A stretch of 12,366 bases of DNA from Candidatus Aenigmatarchaeota archaeon (lineage in GTDB: Archaea; Aenigmatarchaeota; Aenigmatarchaeia; CG10238-14; SCSR01). Below, in pieces: positions 1 through 6,235 of this stretch. The stretch is taken from contig JAUWXZ010000008.1 in the NCBI GenBank assembly GCA_030616125.1, positions 1 to 12,366 on the forward strand, written 5' to 3'. The number at the start of each line of letters is the position of its first letter. Position 1 is the first letter of the stretch. A program made the position numbers and the translations under genes. The notes beneath the pieces are model-generated. The model saw only the letters and a program-made list of their open reading frames with translations. It had not been told where the DNA came from and searched no databases.

Positions 1-125
1 ACTAATCCTGGAAATTGATCAGGGGCGTATTCTGTATTTTCCAGTTTATTTGCTATTAAATTGAGGTCTACTTCATCTGAGAATTCGACCGTGATTACCA
101 TGTTATGGACTACAAACTTAGACAC
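1..125 (-). CDS. tbp: TATA-binding protein (TBP), N-terminal fragment
   Basis: This is the first 41 codons of a gene whose remainder lies left of the window. The translation includes VDLNLIANKLENTEYAPDQF followed by PGL, which matches the start of an archaeal TBP repeat (LDLEKIA, then a LEN-x-EY-x-P-x-QFPGLVY-like stretch). TBP is the saddle-shaped general transcription factor that binds the TATA box and recruits TFB and RNA polymerase. I chose the GTG at 125 because it gives a short lead (MSKFVVHNMV) where TBP's first beta strand should begin. The ATG at 101 would cut into that strand. An in-frame TAA lies about a dozen codons upstream of the GTG, so this should be the true N-terminus and repeat one, although the HNMV wording also resembles repeat two of other TBPs. 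No Shine-Dalgarno (SD) sequence is visible. It is divergent from the 776-aa surface protein gene, with 183 bases between them. Confidence 0.85.
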   Translation of the reverse strand, partial: MSKFVVHNMVITVEFSDEVDLNLIANKLENTEYAPDQFPGL

Positions 126-297
126 AAAATGAATTAGGGTTTTGGTAACGATAATTCTTTCGGTTTAGCACTTAATAGGTAAAAAGTCTGCTCTCCTCAG
201 TTTTTAAGGCTTATTCATTTGAAAATCATTCCGCCCTTCAATCTTCATTAGATTTGAGTCTAAAGGAATTATTATTTTATAAGACTAAATATTTAAA

Positions 298-302
298 GAG
301 GT
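298..302 (+). promoter_or_regulatory. Shine-Dalgarno site of the surface protein gene
   Basis: GAGGT lies six bases before the ATG at 309 and matches the archaeal anti-SD complement. A TATA-like TTTATAAG at 275-282 would place transcription start near 302-306. That would nearly exclude this SD from the transcript, so either a more upstream promoter is used or the message is almost leaderless. Confidence 0.5.
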
Positions 303-308
303 CATAAG

Positions 309-2639
309 ATGAAAAATATTGTTCATTTGACAATTTTATCATTTTTATTTACTTTCTTAATTTTTGCGACCAATGTTTTTGCTGCTTCTTTTACTGCCTC
401 AGTCGATCCAAACACAATAAATGCTGGTACTTCAGATATATTATTAAATTTTACCCTGGACAACACGGATGCAGTAAATATTAGTGAGGTAAAAATTACT
501 TTACATTCAAGTTTTGTTTACTCTGCTAGTCCTGGTACTTCTGTGAGCGACACACTTTATAGTTTCTCAAGTGATGGTGTTGTTACTTGGTCTAATACGA
601 CTTCTGTAGGTATTGTAGCTGCTGGTACTGTTGAATATTTTTGGTTTGAAGTTAATTCTCCCTCAACAACTGGAAGCTTTAACTTCAACGTTTCTACTTT
701 GGATGTAAATAATATTTTTAATTCAAGAAGTGTTTCTGTCACAGTTGAAGATCAAACAGTACCCCAATGGTCCAGTAACTCAACTACTCCAGATTCTCCT
801 GTTGAATATTCTCCTGCTCAAACTTATACATTTAATATCACCTGGACAGACAATGTTGCTGTAAGTGAAGTAATATTTGAATGGGATGGTGCCAGTAATT
901 ACACAGATACTACTTCTCCTGCTGTTGTGAGCTTGGGTTCAAATAAGTATGGTATAACTTTAACAGATTTTATTGTGTCGAACTATACTTATAAATGGTA
1001 TGCAAGTGATACTGCCAGTCTATGGAACTCAACCTCTGTATTTATGTATGATGTGACAAACGCCAAGAATTTGATAAATATCTATTTCAATGGCAATATA
1101 AATCAAAATTTTACTATTATTAATGGGACAACACTAAATGTTACTGCAACTTCTTCTTGTACCCAAACTGGCTGTTCATTAATTTTATATAAGAACGATA
1201 GTTCTGTAACAAATCCATACATAGACGTGCTCCCTATAGGGATTTATAAATTCAAGGCAAATGCTACAGGAAATGCAAATTATACTACAAATTCAACTGG
1301 AGCAACATACTATTTAACAGTTATTTATCCACCACCAAAGTATTCTATTTCTACTTCAATTCCTTCTAGCTATTCTCCTACCACATTATCAATTTTTAAT
1401 GTAACTTGGACTGATGATAATGACCCAAATGGATTTAACGTAAGCTTGATAGAAGGTGATTGGTCTGGGTCACTTGTTAATTATACAATGTTCAGATTTC
1501 CTGGCACAAATGTTTCTTCTTATAATACTACCTTACTGGTGGGAACATTTCATTGGAAGATCTATGCAAACAATTCTTTTAATTCTTTCAACTCAACCCC
1601 ACAAAACACAATTACAATAAGCAAAATTACACCCGAACTTGAATTGAGTATTGCACCATCTTGGAGTGTATCTGAGGGTACTCAAACAATTGTCTCTTGT
1701 TCTTCTGATGAAGTTTCAGTAAGTTTGTACAGAAATGATACTTCAGTTTCAAATCCAAACACCCAAACTTTAGATGATGGCATTTACATCTATAAATGCA
1801 ACAATACAGCAACAGCAAACTACGGTTCTACTTCAAAGTCAAAAACCCTAACAGTAGAATATTACGCAGCAAATTTAGCTTTTACGCAAGTTGAGAGTTT
1901 AATTCTTGTAGAGCAAAACTCATCTAACTCAACAATTGTTCAAGTAAAAAATACAGGTGAGATAAGTCAAGCAGTAAACTTTATAGTTGAAGATATCAAT
2001 TCAAGTTGGTACAGTATCAATTCTACTGATGTTACTCTTACTTCAGGAACAACTGCTGCATTTCTTGTTGATTTTTCTGTTGGTTTGGTTGAAATAAAAG
2101 ATTATTCTGGAAATTTCAAAGCTTATAGCCCGAATAAAACAATCACATCAAACTTTACTCTAAGAGTTCTTCCTAGTGAAGCAAACAAGACCGAAATAAA
2201 CAATACTTTGGCCGAATACAAAGCGAAAATGCTTGATTTGGAGGAAGAAATAAATCAAACCAAAGCCCGAGAAGTAAATGTTAGTTTAGCGGAAGAGAAA
2301 CTAAACCAGCTCAAAACAAAAATTGAACAAGCAGAAACCCATGTGAGTGAAGAAGATTATTTTAGTGCTTATAGCATTTTAAGTGAAATAAAAACTTTAG
2401 AAGCTGAAACAAGAAGTGAACTAAATAAAGCTAAACAAGAATTAGAAAAGGGGAGAACAAATCTTATGATTTATATTATAATCAGTGTTTGTACAGTTGT
2501 TGTTGTCCTAATTATCATTTATCTTTTCTGGCCAGTAAAACTTTACAAAGCAGAAAGAAGAGAAGCTATATGGATAAAATTAAAAAAGAAATGGAAAAAA
2601 ATAGCTAGAAGGAAAAAATACAAATATAAAGGATCTTAA
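309..2639 (+). CDS. Secreted, C-terminally anchored glycosylated surface protein with Ig-like modules
   Basis: This is a 776-aa cell-surface protein. Residues 1-25 form a signal peptide (hydrophobic core, then VFA before AS). A beta-rich domain spans about 28-147. Two module types then alternate: A (about 150-250), B (255-340), A' (342-437) and B' (438-517). The A modules share an F-N-x-TWTD motif and a later KW/HWK-IYA-like strand. The B modules share an LY-[KR]-ND-[ST]-SV stretch and each carries one Cys pair (C284/C289; C464/C497), the only cysteines outside the membrane segment. An alpha-galactosidase NEW3-like beta domain (520-620) precedes a charged coiled coil (626-718), a transmembrane helix (719-741) and a very basic cytoplasmic tail. 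I count about 35 N-x-S/T sequons, all outside the cytoplasmic tail. The role could be S-layer, adhesin or stalk protein; nothing shows an enzymatic site. Confidence 0.8.
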   Translation: MKNIVHLTILSFLFTFLIFATNVFAASFTASVDPNTINAGTSDILLNFTLDNTDAVNISEVKITLHSSFVYSASPGTSVSDTLYSFSSDGVVTWSNTTSVGIVAAGTVEYFWFEVNSPSTTGSFNFNVSTLDVNNIFNSRSVSVTVEDQTVPQWSSNSTTPDSPVEYSPAQTYTFNITWTDNVAVSEVIFEWDGASNYTDTTSPAVVSLGSNKYGITLTDFIVSNYTYKWYASDTASLWNSTSVFMYDVTNAKNLINIYFNGNINQNFTIINGTTLNVTATSSCTQTGCSLILYKNDSSVTNPYIDVLPIGIYKFKANATGNANYTTNSTGATYYLTVIYPPPKYSISTSIPSSYSPTTLSIFNVTWTDDNDPNGFNVSLIEGDWSGSLVNYTMFRFPGTNVSSYNTTLLVGTFHWKIYANNSFNSFNSTPQNTITISKITPELELSIAPSWSVSEGTQTIVSCSSDEVSVSLYRNDTSVSNPNTQTLDDGIYIYKCNNTATANYGSTSKSKTLTVEYYAANLAFTQVESLILVEQNSSNSTIVQVKNTGEISQAVNFIVEDINSSWYSINSTDVTLTSGTTAAFLVDFSVGLVEIKDYSGNFKAYSPNKTITSNFTLRVLPSEANKTEINNTLAEYKAKMLDLEEEINQTKAREVNVSLAEEKLNQLKTKIEQAETHVSEEDYFSAYSILSEIKTLEAETRSELNKAKQELEKGRTNLMIYIIISVCTVVVVLIIIYLFWPVKLYKAERREAIWIKLKKKWKKIARRKKYKYKGS
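1119..1322 (+). repeat. Ig-like module B, copy 1 (coding repeat)
   Basis: Residues 271-338 of the surface protein. It shares the run LY-K-ND-SSV-NP, a following D-x-L-x-x-GIY-x-(F/Y)K strand and a terminal (Y/T)LTV with copy 2 at 1671-1856. The similarity is visible in protein and partly in DNA, which suggests an old duplication. Confidence 0.6.
1671..1856 (+). repeat. Ig-like module B, copy 2 (coding repeat)
   Basis: Residues 455-516 of the surface protein, paired with copy 1. The copies are separated by an A-type module that is itself similar to residues 150-250, so the duplicated unit appears to be A plus B, about 185 residues. Confidence 0.6.
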
Positions 2640-2676
2640 TCCAAAAATCAAATTTTCTTCATAAAATGATACTTCT

Positions 2677-2684
2677 TTATATGT
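2677..2684 (+). promoter_or_regulatory. TATA box for the TGA-interrupted gene
   Basis: TTTATATG is close to the archaeal TATA consensus. Transcription start would be expected near 2706, giving a leader of just under 40 bases that contains the SD site at 2728-2737. The spacing fits the ATG at 2744, not the GTG at 2813. Confidence 0.45.
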
Positions 2685-2727
2685 CTTAATCTACACAAAT
2701 TTTAAGTACCTAAACCAAGAAAATTAT

Positions 2728-2737
2728 AGAGGAGAAG
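2728..2737 (+). promoter_or_regulatory. Strong Shine-Dalgarno site before ATG 2744
   Basis: AGAGGAGAAG ends six bases before the ATG at 2744, and its GGAG core is nine bases away. It is among the best SD sequences in the window and argues that translation is meant to start at 2744. No comparable site precedes the GTG at 2813 (the preceding bases are cttataaa). Confidence 0.65.
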
Positions 2738-2743
2738 TAAAAA

Positions 2744-3157
2744 ATGATAGAAAGGGAATGATTAGAGCGGCTTGACAATATATCTGGCTTTACTCTTTCA
2801 TTTCCTTATAAAGTGGATGATAATATGATCGAATACTTAATAGCAGAACAGAGTTTCTTTGCCTTCTCTGGTTTTCTAGTTGCAGAAATATTTTATAGGA
2901 AGAATGCCAGAGTTTTGCTTACATTTCAAAATTTGAAAAATGTAAAAAACAATTTAATAAAAATATCTAAAAAAATAAATCAAAAGAAATCTTCTGCGAT
3001 CGTTATAAGTTTAGGTAAGAGAACAATTAACTTACATCATTCCCGTCTTGGTTGGGTTCTAGCTGGAATTTCGGTGATTGTATCAAGCATTTCTTTACTC
3101 TCAGTTTCTTTGGGTATAATTTTCCATCACATGATAAAAGAAAGAAAAATTTTCTAG
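2744..3157 (+). pseudogene. Small membrane protein gene interrupted by in-frame TGA
   Basis: Translation from ATG 2744 gives MIERE, then TGA at 2759-2761. The same frame is open from there to the TAG at 3155-3157, reading LERLDNISGF and onward. With the TGA read through, the product would be about 137 residues. A single TGG-to-TGA change (Trp) would explain it, giving MIEREWLERLDN. The downstream part can be read as 114 aa from GTG 2813, but that start has no SD. The protein has a moderately hydrophobic stretch (after GTG, residues about 12-26: SFFAFSGFLVAEIFY), a Lys-rich middle (about 40-60) and a clear transmembrane helix near the C-terminus (about 80-108). I do not recognise the family. 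Alternatives are nonsense decay, a sequencing error, recoding, or a truncated protein started at GTG 2813. Its stop codon overlaps that of the convergent 57-aa gene. Confidence 0.55.
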
Positions 3158-3327
3158 GATTTAGATTTAAACTTTTCTAAAACATCAATTTGATTTTGGA
3201 TTCTTTCGACTTCTTTTTGCAATTCTTCTTTTTCCTCGAAATCTCTGGTTAAATTTATTTTATTTGCTAACCCGATTTTTTTCGCTTTTAATTTTTCTAT
3301 TTCAATGTCAACATCTTTTGGCAACAT
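3154..3327 (-). CDS. 57-aa coiled-coil protein, unknown function
   Basis: This short gene starts at ATG 3325-3327, one base after the TAG of the 144-aa gene, and ends at TAG 3154-3156. The product (MLPKDVDIEIEKLKAKKIGL and onward) is almost wholly helical and charged. Its Leu/Ile spacing (IEIEKLKAKKIGL; LQKEVERIQNQIDVLEKF) suggests one or two amphipathic helices forming a coiled coil. It has no Cys, membrane segment or catalytic motif. The near-overlap with the upstream gene implies one transcript, probably with translation by re-initiation because no separate SD is seen. Its last bases share CTAG with the stop of the convergent gene at 2744-3157. A partner or regulator of the 144-aa protein is plausible from position only. 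I do not recognise a family. Confidence 0.65.
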   Translation of the reverse strand: MLPKDVDIEIEKLKAKKIGLANKINLTRDFEEKEELQKEVERIQNQIDVLEKFKSKS

Positions 3328-3328
3328 A

Positions 3329-3763
3329 CTAAACAGATTTTTTCATATATTTGACAAACAATTCGTATATAGGCAAAGTAATTTTGCCTTTAAAAATTGC
3401 TTCTAACCCAGCAATTTCATTAAAATTATCAGCAAACTTAACCTTTTTTATAAGGTCTTTTCCTGTGTTGACGATACTTTCAACAGATTTGTAATTTATG
3501 TAAGAGTATCTAGAAGAAACCAAACCTAGAATTTTATCTATGTTGTTAATAACTACGGCTTTATAACATTCTAAAAAATTTTTTTGAGTTACAATTGAAT
3601 TGAGCTCTCTTTTTACTGGTAATAAAATTGATTCAAAATCTTTGTCTTTAGCCCTCAAAATTAAGTTGTCACCAAAATTTTGTTGAAATCTTTTTGTATC
3701 AAAAAGTTCCTGAGTAACTATACATAAACTAATGGGAGTTATATCCGCTAGGGTTAAAACCAT
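3329..3763 (-). CDS. Unknown 144-aa soluble protein
   Basis: I do not recognise this protein. It starts at an ATG (MVLTLADITPISLCIVTQEL) and ends in TAG. The N-terminal 20 residues could be a beta strand plus helix. The rest alternates amphipathic helices and short strands with many Lys and Ile and no obvious catalytic cluster. The opening stretch is mildly hydrophobic but too polar for a convincing signal peptide, so a cytoplasmic location is likeliest. Two cysteines (about residues 14 and 66) do not form a metal motif. The upstream 114-base gap contains A/T-rich TATA-like sequence (CTATAATTTAA, 3798-3808 on this strand), so the gene probably has its own promoter rather than being read from the glycosidase unit. 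It is transcriptionally coupled to the 57-aa gene. The composition resembles the neighbours and gives no sign of transfer. Confidence 0.6.
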   Translation of the reverse strand: MVLTLADITPISLCIVTQELFDTKRFQQNFGDNLILRAKDKDFESILLPVKRELNSIVTQKNFLECYKAVVINNIDKILGLVSSRYSYINYKSVESIVNTGKDLIKKVKFADNFNEIAGLEAIFKGKITLPIYELFVKYMKKSV

Positions 3764-3862
3764 AATTCCACTAATTATTGTAAGTAGTTAAAACAAATTA
3801 AATTATAGTCTTGGGAAATCGTCTAAAAAAAATTATAAAAATCTTACATTTTCAAAAATTAT

Positions 3863-3889
3863 AAGAAAAAATAATCATTATTTTTTCTT
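3863..3889 (-). terminator. A/T palindrome plus T-run: probable terminator of the glycosidase unit
   Basis: Arms 3863-3875 and 3877-3889 are perfect inverted complements (13 bp each) around one base. On the minus strand this reads AAGAAAAAATAAT, G, ATTATTTTTTCTT, followed by more T-rich sequence. The T-run suits archaeal termination, which depends mainly on U-tracts. The palindrome includes the last Lys codons and the stop of the 54-aa gene. A tandem TAA-TGA stop sits in its centre. Whether the hairpin itself matters, given its weak A-U pairing, is uncertain. Confidence 0.5.
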
Positions 3890-4042
3890 TACCATCGGTA
3901 AACCAGTTCTTGGATTTTCCTTTACCTCAAGTCTTTCAGGCAAGTCTATTGAATCTGCGGGGTCTTTTGAGAAAAATAACAAAGGTCCCCTTTTGTGCAG
4001 ATAATATTTCACTCCCCTGCTATTCGTATATTCAAAACCCAT
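3878..4042 (-). CDS. 54-aa conserved-looking small protein, unknown function
   Basis: The ORF runs from ATG 4042 to TAA 3878-3880 and begins MGFEYTNSRGVKYYLHKRGP. It then has an LLFFSKDP strand, SIDLPERLEV, and ends ENPRTGLPMVKKK. The arrangement (Gly-Phe-Glu-Tyr-Thr-Asn at the start, a YYLH/FFSKDP beta hairpin, an ENPRTGLP turn and a Lys-rich end) resembles small uncharacterised proteins that I recall from archaeal and candidate-phylum bacterial genomes. This is from memory and unchecked. The start is set by a strong SD (AGGAGGG) inside the last codons of the glycosidase gene, so the two are almost certainly co-transcribed. It has no signal peptide, no Cys and no membrane helix, so it is probably cytosolic, unlike its upstream partner. 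The function is unknown; a small beta-rich nucleic-acid or protein-binding fold is a guess only. Confidence 0.75.
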   Translation of the reverse strand: MGFEYTNSRGVKYYLHKRGPLLFFSKDPADSIDLPERLEVKENPRTGLPMVKKK

Positions 4043-4047
4043 TCTAT

Positions 4048-6183
4048 CTACCCTCCTATTATTTCATCTCCTAAGCCATTTTCCAATATATCCTCTTTAT
4101 ATCTTTTTAAACATATCTCTATATAAATTGCAGCACCCCAAGAACAATTATCAGTATGGCCACTTGTTTCTCCAGTTTCTGGGTTAAAATTTTCACCAAA
4201 TGTTTCAGCTCTTGACATATGGGCTATGATTTGTTTTGCTATTGCATCCGCTTCTTCATCATAACCATACTTGTGTAAAACTTCCAGCATAAGAAAACTA
4301 ATATGCAACCAATTGTTTCCACGCCAATAATCGTCAGTCATGTAAGTTTTTTCACTTCTCGAAACTGTTGGAAAAGGCATTGGGGTTAGAAATTCACTTT
4401 CATTAAGCAAATATCTTTGGATCATATAATCTGCTTTTTCCTTGCTCGCTATTTTTGCCCAAAGTGGCATAAAACAAGCAGGTGTCTTTATTTTTATCAT
4501 CTCCCCATCCAATTGAGTATCAAAATATAGACCTGTTTTATTATCATACATGTTTTTTTCAATCCTTTCTTTTATTTGTTCAGCTTTTTCAATCCAGTGT
4601 AAGTCATCTTGTCCCAAAATTTTTGCCATCTTTGCCAGAGTGAGGGCATCAATATATAAAATAGAATTTAGATCTACTGCTTCTACACTTATATGAGTGA
4701 AAGGATTCCTAGGTATTCTAATTCCCAATATAAATTTATCCCATCTTGGAGAAGAGTCCCATCCACTTTCGTAAGCATGAGTATATTCTGCAAGACCATC
4801 TTTGTCTGCATCTCTATACTCGTACCACCAATTGTGAAATTTGGATAAACAAGGATATACCTTCTCTAGAAATTCTTCGTCTTCACTAAATTCGTAGATA
4901 GAAAGAGCTGCCCAAGATAGAAAAGGAGCTAGTGACACTGGGGGATCTATCTTGTGCCCTTCTTCAGTATAGAAATTGTAAATCATTCCCGTTGTTGGAT
5001 CTTGTCTTTCACAGAATTGAATAATATGATTTTGTGCAAATGTAACGTTTATTTCTCTTAAAGCTAAAACATGAAATGCTGCATCCCAAATCCACAAAGC
5101 ATCATAAAAAGTGTGAGCAGGAACAATTATCGTATAATTAAATTTTCCAGTCGGGTACCTGGAGTTATGACGAAGTAACCACGCTGCATATGCATAAGCC
5201 CTTTTTTCCTTTTCATCAAGACATAATTCAGGCTGAGGTAGGGAATCTATAAAAGATTTATAAAATTTCCTGGAAGATTTTTCTATTTCTTCCCAATTTT
5301 TCTGAAGTGCACCATTAACATGTTGTAATAGCTCTTCTTCACTTCCTTTTGTAATTACAGCAACTGCATATGAAAATGAAATTTCTTCCCCCTTCTTTAA
5401 TTCTATATCATCTCCTGTTACTTTGTAGAGAATTCCCTCTCCTCTTATAAAATTTTTTATTTGAAAAGATGGTTTCATTACCGCATTAACCTTTGTTAAG
5501 TAAAGTTTAGGATAAATCGAAATGTATCTCATTGATACAAAAATATAATTGTCTTTTTTTTCTCCTTTTGGAAAAATAGGAAATGAGTTTATAACCCTTG
5601 CCCAGGTATTTGCTGCTCTCCCGTAGATGATTGGAGTAATCTTTTTTGATTCATTACCCCTATTTTCTACCTTTACGTTGATATAAAACGTATCTGCATC
5701 CGAATATGTAATGTTTGTTTTTATGAACAAACTACTATAATTAAATTTTTTTACTATCATATGGGGATATGTTATTATCTCAAAATCTTGTGAGTTAATA
5801 CTTACCTCAGAATAAACTTCCTCGTCCATTTTATAACCAAATGCAGCAAGAGGGTCTCCTACACTGTATGCGTATGATATTGATTGCCCACCGCTCACAA
5901 TACCCACAAATGAAAGACCAGGATAAACAACGCCATTTTCTTCCAAGGGCAGATGTGTCTCTAAATGGGAACCGTAACAAGTTAATGAATTGGCCTGGGG
6001 TTGACTTACCCCAATGTAATTTAAAAAAGGAGCATTTTTCAAACTTTCAAAAAGATCTGGAGAAATTTGAACACCGGCTTCTTGTTTTATTATTTCTCTC
6101 TTAGTTATTTCAATGATATATCCTCTAAATATAGTTCCTGCCAAAAATAATATGATCAATATGGTAATTATTTTTCCTCTCAT
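4048..6183 (-). CDS. Membrane-anchored GH63-type (alpha/alpha)6-barrel glycoside hydrolase
   Basis: This 711-aa enzyme has an N-terminal hydrophobic segment (about 4-20) with a Lys/Arg flank and no clear signal-peptidase site. It is therefore probably a type II anchor with the catalytic part outside. Residues about 45-280 form a beta-rich N-domain; about 325-695 form the helical barrel. Motifs match the GH63/trehalase-like group: YDALWIWDAAFH (360-371), YESGWDSSPRWD (471-482), YWRGNNW (619-625) and ENFNPETGE (664-672). By family knowledge, Asp476 would be the general acid and Glu664 the general base of an inverting mechanism. Likely substrates are alpha-glucosides or related sugars (trehalose, glucosyl- or mannosylglycerate, glycan-terminal glucose), but the sequence does not decide. 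Eight N-x-S/T sequons fit an external location. It starts at ATG 6183, 52 bases from divergent aIF5B, and is followed by the coupled 54-aa gene. Confidence 0.85.
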   Translation of the reverse strand: MRGKIITILIILFLAGTIFRGYIIEITKREIIKQEAGVQISPDLFESLKNAPFLNYIGVSQPQANSLTCYGSHLETHLPLEENGVVYPGLSFVGIVSGGQSISYAYSVGDPLAAFGYKMDEEVYSEVSINSQDFEIITYPHMIVKKFNYSSLFIKTNITYSDADTFYINVKVENRGNESKKITPIIYGRAANTWARVINSFPIFPKGEKKDNYIFVSMRYISIYPKLYLTKVNAVMKPSFQIKNFIRGEGILYKVTGDDIELKKGEEISFSYAVAVITKGSEEELLQHVNGALQKNWEEIEKSSRKFYKSFIDSLPQPELCLDEKEKRAYAYAAWLLRHNSRYPTGKFNYTIIVPAHTFYDALWIWDAAFHVLALREINVTFAQNHIIQFCERQDPTTGMIYNFYTEEGHKIDPPVSLAPFLSWAALSIYEFSEDEEFLEKVYPCLSKFHNWWYEYRDADKDGLAEYTHAYESGWDSSPRWDKFILGIRIPRNPFTHISVEAVDLNSILYIDALTLAKMAKILGQDDLHWIEKAEQIKERIEKNMYDNKTGLYFDTQLDGEMIKIKTPACFMPLWAKIASKEKADYMIQRYLLNESEFLTPMPFPTVSRSEKTYMTDDYWRGNNWLHISFLMLEVLHKYGYDEEADAIAKQIIAHMSRAETFGENFNPETGETSGHTDNCSWGAAIYIEICLKRYKEDILENGLGDEIIGG
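4051..4057 (-). promoter_or_regulatory. Shine-Dalgarno site inside the end of the glycosidase gene
   Basis: Read on the minus strand, AGGAGGG overlaps the two C-terminal Gly codons of the glycosidase. Its GGAGG core lies nine bases before the ATG at 4042. It fixes the start of the 54-aa gene and shows that the small ORF is translated by design. Confidence 0.75.
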
Positions 6184-6235
6184 TCTAAAACTTTATTAGT
6201 AAATCTGAAACTTAATATTAAACAAAGTGATTAAA
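6184..6235. promoter_or_regulatory. Divergent promoter region of glycosidase and aIF5B genes
   Basis: The short A/T-rich gap holds the palindrome TAATATTA (about 6213-6220). It sits some 30 bases before the glycosidase ATG and could be its TATA element with a nearly leaderless message. TTATTAGTAAA upstream of aIF5B is a weaker candidate for the other direction. Neither is consensus. Confidence 0.3.

Noticed and set aside
248..263. Inverted repeat TTAGA-N6-TCTAA upstream of the surface protein gene
   Set aside because: The arms are only five A/T-rich bases, expected often by chance in this sequence, and there is no second copy nearby.
2759..2761. Selenocysteine at the in-frame TGA
   Set aside because: I see no SECIS-like hairpin after the gene and no Sec machinery in the window; a Trp-to-stop change is simpler.
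3329..3331. TAG read as pyrrolysine, extending the 144-aa protein
   Set aside because: Read-through meets TGA after only a few codons, and an ATG starts the 57-aa gene one base after the TAG.
5841..6104. Plus-strand 87-codon open frame opposite the glycosidase N-terminus
   Set aside because: It lies wholly within the well-supported glycosidase gene, has no SD and no recognisable motif.
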